A stretch of DNA of 19,021 bases from an uncultured Lachnospiraceae bacterium (lineage in GTDB: Bacteria > Bacillota > Clostridia > Lachnospirales > Lachnospiraceae): positions 55,501 to 74,521 of the forward strand of contig CAJUMM010000006.1 in the NCBI GenBank assembly GCA_910586955.1, given 5' to 3'. The notes below the pieces were generated by a model. It did not search any database. It had not been told where the DNA came from and saw only the letters and a program-made list of their open reading frames with translations. A program made the position numbers and the translations under genes. Below, piece by piece: positions 1 through 6,648 of this stretch. Positions within the stretch are counted from its first letter, which is position 1, and each line of letters begins with the position of its first letter.

Positions 1-194
1 GTTTTTGGGGAACATCGGGATAGAAAAATCCCGGTTAGTCTGACCGGAGGGTCAAGGGACATAACAGGATTGTAGCACAAGCCGGAAGGAGGAGCAAGAT
101 AGATGGGATAATTTAGAAAAAATTAAGATTTGCAATCGAAAAGAAGAAACCCCCGTTTTCCGCAAGATTTTAACCCTGGAAACCGGGGATAGGT
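1..194. other. left edge, no gene supported
   Basis: No complete gene can be supported here. Two + strand frames enter from the left edge, one stopping at 41-43 and one at 73-75. Either could be the tail of an upstream gene, but neither tail is recognisable. The stretch also holds two small perfect inverted repeats: CGGGAT/ATCCCG at 16-21 and 28-33, and TGACC/GGTCA at 41-45 and 50-54. These could be RNA hairpins, but I do not recognise an RNA family. Confidence 0.3.
148..190 (-). terminator. possible terminator of the TSCPD gene
   Basis: Read on the - strand just after the TSCPD gene, a C-rich arm (CCCCGGTTTCC) is followed about 15 nt later by GGAAAACGGGGG and then a T-rich run. The stem is imperfect, with one mismatch and one bulge. 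It is a moderate rather than strong intrinsic terminator candidate. Confidence 0.4.
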
Positions 195-446
195 TCATGC
201 CAATTCTTTTAAGGCCAGTTTTAAAGCCTGAGCCAGCTGATCCGGGCAGGAAGTGCTTTTGGATCCGCACCGGATTCCTTCCATACGCTCTATGGCGGCT
301 TCTGCAGTCATGCCCTGCACCAGCCTGGCCACACCCTGGGTATTGCCGGAGCATCCGCCTGTAAATTCCACGCTGCGGATTACGTGATCGGGGGTCAATT
401 CCACGAGAATGGCCTGGGAACAGGTCCCTTTTGTCCGATATATCAT
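195..446 (-). CDS. TSCPD domain protein (TIGR03905-like)
   Basis: This 83-residue protein contains the signature TSCPDQLAQAL at residues 65-75, which names the TSCPD domain. It also has four cysteines (C9, C32, C60, C67) that could bind a metal. Proteins of this length and pattern belong to an uncharacterised family that resembles a C-terminal domain of some vitamin B12-dependent ribonucleotide reductases; no activity is established for the short form. The ATG at 446 follows a clear GAGGAGGT ribosome site on the - strand. The gene is monocistronic and divergent from mtnN. The family call is firm; the function is unknown. Confidence 0.85.
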   Translation of the reverse strand: MIYRTKGTCSQAILVELTPDHVIRSVEFTGGCSGNTQGVARLVQGMTAEAAIERMEGIRCGSKSTSCPDQLAQALKLALKELA

Positions 447-498
447 ATGGACCTCCTCTACATATAAATAGGATTAAGACGGTGCCGGAATATAAAGA

Positions 499-513
499 TC
501 CCGGCTGCCGGGA
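499..513. repeat. 6-bp hairpin in the TSCPD leader
   Basis: TCCCGG and CCGGGA are separated by CTG, giving a perfect 6-bp stem in the 5' leader of the TSCPD transcript. It starts 5 bp downstream of the predicted -10 box, so it could act as an operator or stabilise the 5' end. No T run follows, so it is not a terminator. Confidence 0.4.
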
Positions 514-518
514 ATTTT

Positions 519-547
519 ATTATAACAGCAGGGGTTAGGAGCGTCAA
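519..547 (-). promoter_or_regulatory. sigma-A-type promoter of the TSCPD gene
   Basis: On the - strand, TTGACG (547-542) and a perfect TATAAT (524-519) are 17 bp apart. This is near-consensus and correctly placed upstream of the TSCPD gene. Confidence 0.8.
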
Positions 548-589
548 TAAAAATTGACATCATATTGCGCTCTAAAAATTGGAAATAGG

Positions 590-618
590 TTGAAATTAGG
601 AACATCTATTGGTACAAT
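590..618 (+). promoter_or_regulatory. sigma-A-type promoter of mtnN
   Basis: TTGAAA (590-595) and TACAAT (613-618) are 17 bp apart, about 65 bp upstream of the mtnN start. A separate TTGACA at 554-559 has no matching -10 box at normal spacing. Confidence 0.75.
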
Positions 619-683
619 AGGCATGAAATATTCCTTCGGCAGAGAAGGGGAACGTCAGAAAAGAGAAGAAAGTGAGGACGCTC

Positions 684-1397
684 ATGGGAAGAACGGGAAT
701 CATCGGGGCGATGGAGGAAGAGATCGCTCTTTTGAAGGAAAAGATGGACATAGAAGTAGTAGTAAAAAAGGCTTCTATGGAATTTTACCAGGGAACTCTG
801 AACGGGCGGGAAGTAGTCCTGGTGCGCAGCGGGATCGGTAAAGTGAATGCAGGGCTTTGCGCACAGATTCTGGTGGATGTGTTTAATGTGAGCCGGCTTA
901 TCAATACGGGGATCGCCGGGTCTTTGAAAGCGGAAATTGATATCGGGGATATTGTGATTTCTTCCGATGCCCTGCAGCATGATATGGATGCCAGATCCTT
1001 TGGATATGCAAGAGGGGAAATTCCGCGCATGGGAACTTTAAGTTTCCCGGCGGATCAGACGCTGATCGGTATGGCAAAAGAAGCCTGTGAAGAAGCCAAC
1101 CCTGACATTCATGTCTTTGTGGGGAGAGTTGTCACCGGGGATCAGTTTGTGGCGGAGCGCTCGGTGAAAGAAGAGATTGCCTCCTGGACGGAAGGGTATT
1201 GTACGGAGATGGAGGGAGCGGCCATTGCCCAGGCGGCATACCTGAACCGGATTCCCTTTGTGATCATCCGGGCAATTTCCGACAAGGCGGACGACAGCGC
1301 TTCTATGGATTATCCCACCTTTGAGCAGCAGGCCATTGCCCACACGGTAAAACTGGTAGAGCGGTTTATAGCCCGTATCCCGGAGAAGGATTTCTAG
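684..1397 (+). CDS. mtnN: 5'-methylthioadenosine/S-adenosylhomocysteine nucleosidase
   Basis: This cytoplasmic enzyme hydrolyses the adenine off 5'-methylthioadenosine and S-adenosylhomocysteine, feeding methionine salvage and the activated methyl cycle. The family is recognised from GIIGAMEEE at the N terminus, where the third Glu (about residue 13) is the known catalytic acid. Further support comes from SGIGKVNAG, NTGIAGS, VTGDQFV, EMEGAA (ribose-binding Glu) and ISDKAD (catalytic Asp). The length of 237 residues is normal. I chose ATG 684 because GTGAGG at 672-677 serves as its ribosome site; an in-frame GTG at 672 would add four residues. The gene has its own promoter. By homology with other bacteria the product could yield S-ribosylhomocysteine for LuxS, but no luxS is in this window. 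Confidence 0.96.
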   Translation: MGRTGIIGAMEEEIALLKEKMDIEVVVKKASMEFYQGTLNGREVVLVRSGIGKVNAGLCAQILVDVFNVSRLINTGIAGSLKAEIDIGDIVISSDALQHDMDARSFGYARGEIPRMGTLSFPADQTLIGMAKEACEEANPDIHVFVGRVVTGDQFVAERSVKEEIASWTEGYCTEMEGAAIAQAAYLNRIPFVIIRAISDKADDSASMDYPTFEQQAIAHTVKLVERFIARIPEKDF

Positions 1398-1406
1398 CGA
1401 GGAAAA

Positions 1407-1446
1407 TTGCCGGATTTTGCCGGAGAATGCCGGAAGTTGCCGTTAA
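1407..1446 (+). repeat. four tandem 10-bp TTGCCGGA-type units
   Basis: The units TTGCCGGATT, TTGCCGGAGA, ATGCCGGAAG and TTGCCGTTAA run head to tail with an exact 10-bp period. They begin 9 bp after the mtnN stop and end 7 bp before the -35 box of the next promoter. A 10-bp period places each core on the same face of the helix. Confidence 0.8.
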
Positions 1447-1453
1447 ACTGTGC

Positions 1454-1482
1454 TTTTCAGCCGAATTTCAACCGCTTATAAT
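1454..1482 (+). promoter_or_regulatory. promoter of the small membrane protein gene
   Basis: TTTTCA (1454-1459) and a perfect TATAAT (1477-1482) are 17 bp apart, about 50 bp upstream of the ATG at 1530. Confidence 0.65.
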
Positions 1483-1529
1483 AGTTGTAACGGGATCCAT
1501 GGAAAATGGACAAGCGGGGAGGAATCGGA

Positions 1530-1832
1530 ATGTTTCAGATTTTTATGATAATCGGCTGGGCGGTACAGTTGGTGATTCTGCTCTATTTGTGGGCGGATAT
1601 CCGGGAGATTGGGGAGCTTGTAAGGGAGAATAAAAGGGAGATGCTCCGGAACAATATCGGCGGAAGAGCATCGGTGGTTTATCCCAATCTGCGGGAGGAT
1701 TCCCTGCGGAAACCGGCAGCGGAGGAGACGCCGGAGAATCCGGCGCAAGAAGGAAAGGATGAGGGAGCCCTTAAGCTCAATGAGTCGGAAGAGCAGGTTT
1801 TAAGGGAAGTTTTGTCAGAATTTTTGGGGTAG
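1530..1832 (+). CDS. hypothetical single-pass membrane protein
   Basis: I do not recognise this 100-residue protein. Its first 20 residues (MFQIFMIIGWAVQLVILLYL) form one hydrophobic segment. An acidic and basic region follows (DIREIGELVRENKREML), then a Pro/Glu-rich linker, and then a short C-terminal helix rich in Leu and Glu (LNESEEQVLREVLSEFL). This fits an N-terminal membrane anchor with a cytoplasmic tail. ATG 1530 is preferred because GGGGAGG at 1516-1522 lies 7 nt upstream; an in-frame start at 1506 would lack a good site. It has its own promoter and lies between mtnN and pgi. No function can be assigned. Confidence 0.75.
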   Translation: MFQIFMIIGWAVQLVILLYLWADIREIGELVRENKREMLRNNIGGRASVVYPNLREDSLRKPAAEETPENPAQEGKDEGALKLNESEEQVLREVLSEFLG

Positions 1833-1835
1833 AAC

Positions 1836-1864
1836 TTGATTCCTATGGAAGCATTTGTTAAAAT
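1836..1864 (+). promoter_or_regulatory. promoter of pgi
   Basis: TTGATT (1836-1841) and TAAAAT (1859-1864) are 17 bp apart, right after the upstream stop codon. The -10 box sits inside an inverted repeat, GCATTT (1851-1856) and AAATGC (1865-1870), which could be an operator. Confidence 0.75.
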
Positions 1865-1889
1865 AAATGCAGGAACGGCAGGAGCCGGC

Positions 1890-1958
1890 ATGAAGAAAGG
1901 AAGTAGGAGAATATGGGAAACAAAATTTCGTTTGACTATTCCAAAGCCACGAATGTGA
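1890..1958 (+). CDS. possible upstream ORF overlapping the pgi start
   Basis: A 22-codon frame starts with ATG at 1890, five bases after a good AGGAG site (1880-1884). It runs out of frame through the pgi start at 1913 and stops with TGA at 1956. The peptide is basic (begins MKKGSRRIWETK) and unlike anything I know. Ribosomes that initiate here would cross the pgi start, so it could lower pgi translation. It may equally be a chance frame. Confidence 0.3.
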   Translation: MKKGSRRIWETKFRLTIPKPRM

Positions 1959-3262
1959 TTCGGGAAGGCGAAGTAAAGAGCATGGAGGCCATTGCAGAGG
2001 CGGCCAGGGAACTTCTGGTATCCGGCACAGGGGCGGGAAATGATTTCCTGGGCTGGGTGAATCTTCCTGTGGATTATGATAAAGAGGAGTTTGAGAGGAT
2101 TCAGAAAGCTGCCAAGAAGATTCAGGAGGACTCCGAAGTGCTTCTGGTTATCGGAATCGGCGGCTCTTATCTGGGAGCCAAAGCGGCCATCGATTTTCTG
2201 GGACACAGTTTTTACAACGGAGTTTCCAAGGAGATCCGCAAGACTCCGGAGATTTATTTTGCGGGAAACAGCATCAGCACCCGCTATCTCAAAGATTTGA
2301 TGGATGTGATCGGAGACCGTGACTTTTCCATCAACGTGATTTCCAAGTCCGGGACAACCACGGAGCCCGCTATTGCATTCCGCATTTTCAAGAAGATGCT
2401 GGAAGAGAAATACGGCGAAGCGGAGGCGGCAGGAAGAATCTATGCCACTACCGACAAGGCCCGGGGAGCGTTGAAAAACCTGGCAACGGAAAAAGGATAC
2501 GAGACCTTTGTGATTCCCGACAATGTAGGCGGACGTTTCTCGGTTGCCACAGCGGTGGGCCTTCTTCCTATCGCAGTGAGCGGAGCAGATATAAAGAAAC
2601 TGATGGATGGATTTGCAGCGGCCAGGGAGACGGCCCTGAATGCGCCCTTTGCCGAAAATGATGCCCTTAAGTATGCGGCTGTGCGCAACATTCTTCTCCG
2701 CAAGGGCAAAGCCATTGAAGTTCTGGCCAACTATGAGCCCAGCATGCACTATGTATCCGAGTGGTGGAAGCAGCTCTACGGGGAGAGCGAGGGCAAGGAT
2801 CAGAAGGGAATTTTCCCGGCATCGGTAGATTTTACCACGGATCTTCACTCCATGGGACAGATGATTCAGGACGGGGCGAGAATTATGTTTGAGACCGTTA
2901 TGAATGTGGAGTCCTGCGAGGCGGAGCTTTTGATTGAGGAGGAGCCGGTAGATCTGGACGGCCTGAATTACCTGGCAGGAAAGAGCGTTGATTTCGTAAA
3001 TAAAAGCGCCATGAACGGAACGGTTCTGGCTCATACGGACGGACAGGTGCCGAACCTGCGGGTAAATATTCCCAGTCAGGACGAGTACTCTCTGGGACAG
3101 CTGTTCTACTTCTTTGAATTTGCCTGCGGCGTCAGCGGCTATATTCTGGGTGTAAATCCCTTTAACCAGCCTGGCGTGGAGGATTACAAGAGAAACATGT
3201 TTGCTCTTTTGGGAAAACCGGGTTATGAGAAAGAGCGGGAAGAACTTTTGAAGAGACTGTAA
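1913..3262 (+). CDS. pgi: glucose-6-phosphate isomerase
   Basis: This enzyme interconverts glucose 6-phosphate and fructose 6-phosphate in glycolysis. At 449 residues it matches the short Firmicutes form. Visible motifs are GIGGSYLGAKAA (about 80-91), the phosphate-binding loop SKSGTTTEPA (about 145), the family signature VGGRFSVATAVGLLP (about 205), GESEGKDQKG with the catalytic Glu region (about 290), LHSMGQ with a conserved His, and the C-terminal signature NPFNQPGVEDYKRNMF. The start is preceded by AGGAG at 1905-1909, a tight spacing. The stop is one base before the pseudouridine synthase start, so the two are likely cotranscribed. Confidence 0.98.
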   Translation: MGNKISFDYSKATNVIREGEVKSMEAIAEAARELLVSGTGAGNDFLGWVNLPVDYDKEEFERIQKAAKKIQEDSEVLLVIGIGGSYLGAKAAIDFLGHSFYNGVSKEIRKTPEIYFAGNSISTRYLKDLMDVIGDRDFSINVISKSGTTTEPAIAFRIFKKMLEEKYGEAEAAGRIYATTDKARGALKNLATEKGYETFVIPDNVGGRFSVATAVGLLPIAVSGADIKKLMDGFAAARETALNAPFAENDALKYAAVRNILLRKGKAIEVLANYEPSMHYVSEWWKQLYGESEGKDQKGIFPASVDFTTDLHSMGQMIQDGARIMFETVMNVESCEAELLIEEEPVDLDGLNYLAGKSVDFVNKSAMNGTVLAHTDGQVPNLRVNIPSQDEYSLGQLFYFFEFACGVSGYILGVNPFNQPGVEDYKRNMFALLGKPGYEKEREELLKRL

Positions 3263-3263
3263 G

Positions 3264-4019
3264 ATGAATTTGAAGATTGTATTTGAGGATGCGCACCTGC
3301 TGGTTTTCTACAAACCGGCAGGTGTTCCTGTGCAGAGCGCAGGAATGGGCGTGAAAGACTGTGAAAGTATATTGAGAAATTATCTCCATGAAAAGATGCC
3401 GGAGAACCGGGAACTCTATCTGGGTGTAGTCCACCGTCTGGATCAGCCGGTGGAAGGACTTCTTGTCTTTGCTAAGACGCCGGAGGCGGCTGCTGCCCTT
3501 GGCAGGCAGAGTGCGGAGGGAAAGATGGAGAAGCGTTATCTGGCTGTGTGCTGTGTGGATAATCCTGTGCAGAATTTGCAGAAACGTGGAGAATTATGTG
3601 GAAAACCCACCGAAAATGTGGAAAACATGGTGGATAAGTGGATAGAAAAGAGCGATTTTTTGCGAAAAAACGGGAAAGAAAACCGTTCCGAGATTGTCCG
3701 GCCGGGAACGCCGGAAGCTAAAAAGGCAGTTCTCTTTTACCGCCCTTTGAAACGGCAGGGGGATTTGGAATTGAGGGAAATCCGGCTTCAGACAGGACGG
3801 CATCATCAGATCCGGGTGCAGATGGCAGGCATGGGAACCCCTCTGGCAGGAGATCGGAAATACGGGAATGTCCAGAATGGAAGCGAAGGTGTGGATAACC
3901 TGTTTCCGGCTTTGTGTGCATACCATCTGGAGCTGACCCATCCCCAGACGAAAGAGCGGATGGTTTTTGAAGAGCTGCCCAGACATCCGCTTTTTTCGAA
4001 ATTTTTGTCTATTGGATGA
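3264..4019 (+). CDS. RluA-family pseudouridine synthase
   Basis: This enzyme is predicted to convert uridine to pseudouridine in rRNA or tRNA; the target is not predictable. The RluA signature is HRLDQPVEGLLVFAKT with catalytic Asp60, the N terminus has YKPAGVPVQ, and the C-terminal half has GRHHQIRVQ and LAGDRKYG. At 251 residues it is a single catalytic domain with no S4 domain. Between KRYLAVCC and SEIVRPGTPEAKKA (about residues 103-135) lies a charged Asn/Glu/Lys-rich stretch longer than I expect for the family. The DNA of that stretch is the DnaA-box-like cluster listed separately. The ATG follows the pgi stop by one base, suggesting translational coupling, and no strong separate ribosome site is seen. 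Confidence 0.92.
   Translation: MNLKIVFEDAHLLVFYKPAGVPVQSAGMGVKDCESILRNYLHEKMPENRELYLGVVHRLDQPVEGLLVFAKTPEAAAALGRQSAEGKMEKRYLAVCCVDNPVQNLQKRGELCGKPTENVENMVDKWIEKSDFLRKNGKENRSEIVRPGTPEAKKAVLFYRPLKRQGDLELREIRLQTGRHHQIRVQMAGMGTPLAGDRKYGNVQNGSEGVDNLFPALCAYHLELTHPQTKERMVFEELPRHPLFSKFLSIG
3554..3645 (-). promoter_or_regulatory. cluster of DnaA-box-like 9-mers inside a gene
   Basis: Read on the - strand, this stretch holds a perfect DnaA box TTATCCACA (3554-3562) and two copies of TTTTCCACA (3597-3605 and 3617-3625). It also holds TTATCCACC (3629-3637) and two weaker matches, TTCTCCACG (3585-3593) and CTATCCACT (3637-3645). All point the same way. A further perfect box is at 3890-3898. The function is inferred; the match to the known DnaA consensus is direct. 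Confidence 0.6.
3890..3898 (-). promoter_or_regulatory. outlying perfect DnaA box
   Basis: TTATCCACA on the - strand, in the same gene and orientation as the cluster about 250 bp to the left. Confidence 0.55.
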
Positions 4020-4096
4020 ATGTAGCAGGGTAAAGACCTTTCTTTTGCAGATACTATTCTCAAACAAGAGTGTGTATGTGCGGGGAGGAAAAGCCT

Positions 4097-5116
4097 GTGG
4101 AGTGGATACGGGAAAATCAAATATTATGGAAGAAAATCGGAATCATAGCCGGCGTGTATCTAGGGATGAAATACCTGGTGCCCCTTGTGATTCCGTTTTT
4201 GATTGCGGCCCTGGCAGTGTGCTGGTGCTGGCCTTTTCTCTGCTGGGCAAGAAGGAGGCTTCGTCTGAAGCCGCCTTTTACGCTGGCCCTTCTTCTGCTG
4301 CTTGCAGCCGGACTCCTGGGCACAGGTATTTATATAGCCGGAAAAGAGCTTGGCGCTTTGGCCCTCCGGCTCTGTACCGGGACGGAATACCGGGGACAGC
4401 TGGAAAATTTCCTGTATGACTGCTGTGACAGCGTAGGTGATTTGCTGCACATGGAGGCATCAGGACTTCGGGTATTTGTGACGGATCAGCTGAATGTCTT
4501 TCGGGATCATGCCCAGCAGAATATCCTGCCTGGAGCTATGGGCGGCTCCTGGCAGTTTTTGAAAGGAACCGGCTCCTGGATTGCCTCAGTCCTTGTCTCC
4601 GGGATTTCCATGCTTCTTCTGGCTGCGGATTTTGAAAAACTCAAGGAGATGGGCAGGAGGTGGCCTGTTTATGAAAAGGCAGCGGAAACCGTAAAGGGAA
4701 TTCTCCGGTCCGTGGGAGGATATCTCCGGGCACAGGCGGTTATTATGGGGATCGTTATGCTGCTGTGTACCCTGGGGATTTGGATCTCCGGAAGCTCCGA
4801 AAGCCCGGTTTTGGCAGGAATTGGAACGGGTTTCCTGGATGCCCTTCCGGTGTTTGGAACGGGAGCGGTTTTCTGGCCCTGGATTCTCATTCGGGTGATT
4901 CAAAAGGAATATACGTCTGCAGTGATTTTGGCCGTTACCTATGGGGTTTGCGTTTTTGCCCGGGAATTTCTGGAGCCGAAGCTTATCGGGGAGAGGCTGG
5001 GGGTTCTTCCCATTGTAGTGCTGATGAGCGTGTATGTGGGAGTAAAGCTCTATGGGCTGGGAGGCATTCTTCTGGGGCCCCTTTCGGTGCTGCTTATACG
5101 GGAGCTGTGGCCGTAG
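4097..5116 (+). CDS. AI-2E/YtvI-type membrane permease family protein
   Basis: This 339-residue polytopic membrane protein belongs to the AI-2E transporter (UPF0118) superfamily. It shows N-terminal hydrophobic pairs (about 10-40 and 60-85), an extracytoplasmic-looking middle region, and a conserved C-terminal block with DALPVFGTG, FLEPKLIGERLGVLP and GLGGILLGPL. The DALPVFGTG form is closest to the sporulation membrane protein YtvI, which fits the other sporulation genes nearby. Substrate is unknown for most members. I prefer the GTG at 4097, 7 nt after a strong GGGGAGGA (4082-4089); in-frame starts at 4070 and 4076 have no good ribosome site. No clear sigma-A promoter was found in the 77-bp gap upstream. 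Confidence 0.85.
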   Translation: MEWIRENQILWKKIGIIAGVYLGMKYLVPLVIPFLIAALAVCWCWPFLCWARRRLRLKPPFTLALLLLLAAGLLGTGIYIAGKELGALALRLCTGTEYRGQLENFLYDCCDSVGDLLHMEASGLRVFVTDQLNVFRDHAQQNILPGAMGGSWQFLKGTGSWIASVLVSGISMLLLAADFEKLKEMGRRWPVYEKAAETVKGILRSVGGYLRAQAVIMGIVMLLCTLGIWISGSSESPVLAGIGTGFLDALPVFGTGAVFWPWILIRVIQKEYTSAVILAVTYGVCVFAREFLEPKLIGERLGVLPIVVLMSVYVGVKLYGLGGILLGPLSVLLIRELWP

Positions 5117-5130
5117 CTCCTGTGTTTTCC

Positions 5131-5160
5131 TTGACAAACCGGGTGCAGGGGTAATAAAAT
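5131..5160 (+). promoter_or_regulatory. promoter of proS
   Basis: A perfect TTGACA (5131-5136) and TAAAAT (5155-5160) are 18 bp apart, about 50 bp upstream of the proS ATG. The leader is too short for a T-box riboswitch. Confidence 0.7.
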
Positions 5161-5208
5161 AACAGGGAAAACAGCGCCTTTTTGGGCGGCGAGAGGAGAA
5201 AAGAGATC

Positions 5209-6648
5209 ATGGCGAAGGATAAGAAGCTGGTTGAAGCGATTACATCTATGGACACGGATTTTGCCCAGTGGTATACGGATGTAGTGAAGAAAGCGGAGCT
5301 GATAGATTATACAAGCGTAAAGGGATGTATGGTAATTAAGCCGTCGGGCTATGCCATCTGGGAGAATATCCAGAAAGAACTGGATGCCCGGTTTAAGGCT
5401 ACGGGAGTGGAGAATGTCTATCTTCCCATGTTCATTCCCGAGAGCCTTCTCCAGAAGGAGAAAGATCATGTGGAGGGATTTGCCCCGGAGGTTGCCTGGG
5501 TAACCCATGGCGGGCTGGAGCCGCTGCAGGAGCGGATGTGTGTGCGTCCTACTTCCGAGACCCTGTTTTGTGATTTCTACGCAAAGGAGATTCAGTCCTA
5601 CCGGGATCTGCCCAAGGTTTACAACCAGTGGTGTTCCGTGGTGCGCTGGGAGAAGACTACCCGGCCTTTCCTCCGTTCCAGAGAGTTTCTGTGGCAGGAG
5701 GGACATACGGCCCACGCTACGGCCAGGGAGGCAGAAGAGCGCACCATACAGATGCTGAATGTATATGCGGATTTCTGTGAGGAAGTTCTTGCCATACCGG
5801 TGATCCGGGGGCAGAAGACGGACAAAGAAAAATTTGCAGGGGCGGAGGCCACTTATACCATAGAATCCCTGATGCACGACGGAAAAGCCCTCCAGTCCGG
5901 AACCAGCCATAATTTCGGGGACGGCTTTGCCAAGGCCTTTGAAATCCAGTACACTGACAAAGACAATAAACTCCAGTATGTACATCAGACTTCCTGGGGA
6001 ATGACCACCCGTATGATTGGTGCGATCATTATGGTGCATGGCGATGACAGCGGATTGGTGCTGCCGCCCCGCATTGCTCCTGTCCAGGTGATGGTGATTC
6101 CCATCGCCCAGCACAAGGAGGGGGTTTTGGACAAGGCCTGTGCCATCCGGCAGGAGCTTTTGGAGGCCGGTTTCCGGGTGAAGGTGGACGATTCCGATAA
6201 GAGTCCGGGCTGGAAGTTCTCTGAGCAGGAGATGAAGGGAATCCCTGTCCGGATTGAGATAGGACCTAAAGATATAGAAGCAGGCCAGGCGGTAATTGTG
6301 CGCCGGGACAACCGGGAGAAGACAATCGTTTCCCTGGAAGAGCTTTCCGGGAAGCTTTCCGAAATCCTGGATACCATGCAGAAGGAGATGCTGGAGCGGG
6401 CAAGGGCCCACCGGGATGCCCATACCTACGATGCGGCGGATTATGGGGAGTTTGTAAAGATTCTGGAGGAGAAGCCGGGCTTTGTCCGGGCCATGTGGTG
6501 CAGAGACCAGGCCTGCGAAGATAAGATCAAGGAGGATACCACGGCTACAGCCCGCTGCATGCCTTTCAGGCAGGAACGGATTTCGGATGTGTGCGTCTGC
6601 TGCGGGAAGCCTGCGAAAGCAATGGTATATTGGGGGAAGGCGTATTGA
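5209..6648 (+). CDS. proS: prolyl-tRNA synthetase, type 3 (archaeal/eukaryotic-like)
   Basis: This class II synthetase charges tRNA-Pro with proline. The 479-residue length, the N-terminal DFAQWYTDVV and the absence of an editing insertion place it in the short archaeal/eukaryotic-like group. Motif 2 is seen in VVRWEKTTRPFLRSREFLWQEGH and motif 3 in GMTTRMIGAIIMVHGDDSG. An anticodon-binding region follows (PVQVMVIPIA onward). The C-terminal end has paired cysteines (VCVCCGKPAKAMVYWGKAY) and ends in tyrosine, as is usual for this type. ATG 5209 follows GAGAGGAG. The stop TGA overlaps the cca TTG start. Confidence 0.97.
   Translation: MAKDKKLVEAITSMDTDFAQWYTDVVKKAELIDYTSVKGCMVIKPSGYAIWENIQKELDARFKATGVENVYLPMFIPESLLQKEKDHVEGFAPEVAWVTHGGLEPLQERMCVRPTSETLFCDFYAKEIQSYRDLPKVYNQWCSVVRWEKTTRPFLRSREFLWQEGHTAHATAREAEERTIQMLNVYADFCEEVLAIPVIRGQKTDKEKFAGAEATYTIESLMHDGKALQSGTSHNFGDGFAKAFEIQYTDKDNKLQYVHQTSWGMTTRMIGAIIMVHGDDSGLVLPPRIAPVQVMVIPIAQHKEGVLDKACAIRQELLEAGFRVKVDDSDKSPGWKFSEQEMKGIPVRIEIGPKDIEAGQAVIVRRDNREKTIVSLEELSGKLSEILDTMQKEMLERARAHRDAHTYDAADYGEFVKILEEKPGFVRAMWCRDQACEDKIKEDTTATARCMPFRQERISDVCVCCGKPAKAMVYWGKAY

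Noticed and set aside
1679..3034. Long open frame on the - strand opposite pgi
   Set aside because: It is antisense to a clear pgi gene, has no recognisable domain or ribosome site, and is the kind of open frame that codon bias on the other strand produces.
5161..5208. T-box or other riboswitch before proS
   Set aside because: The leader is only about 40 nt and has just a tiny stem, too short for a T-box.
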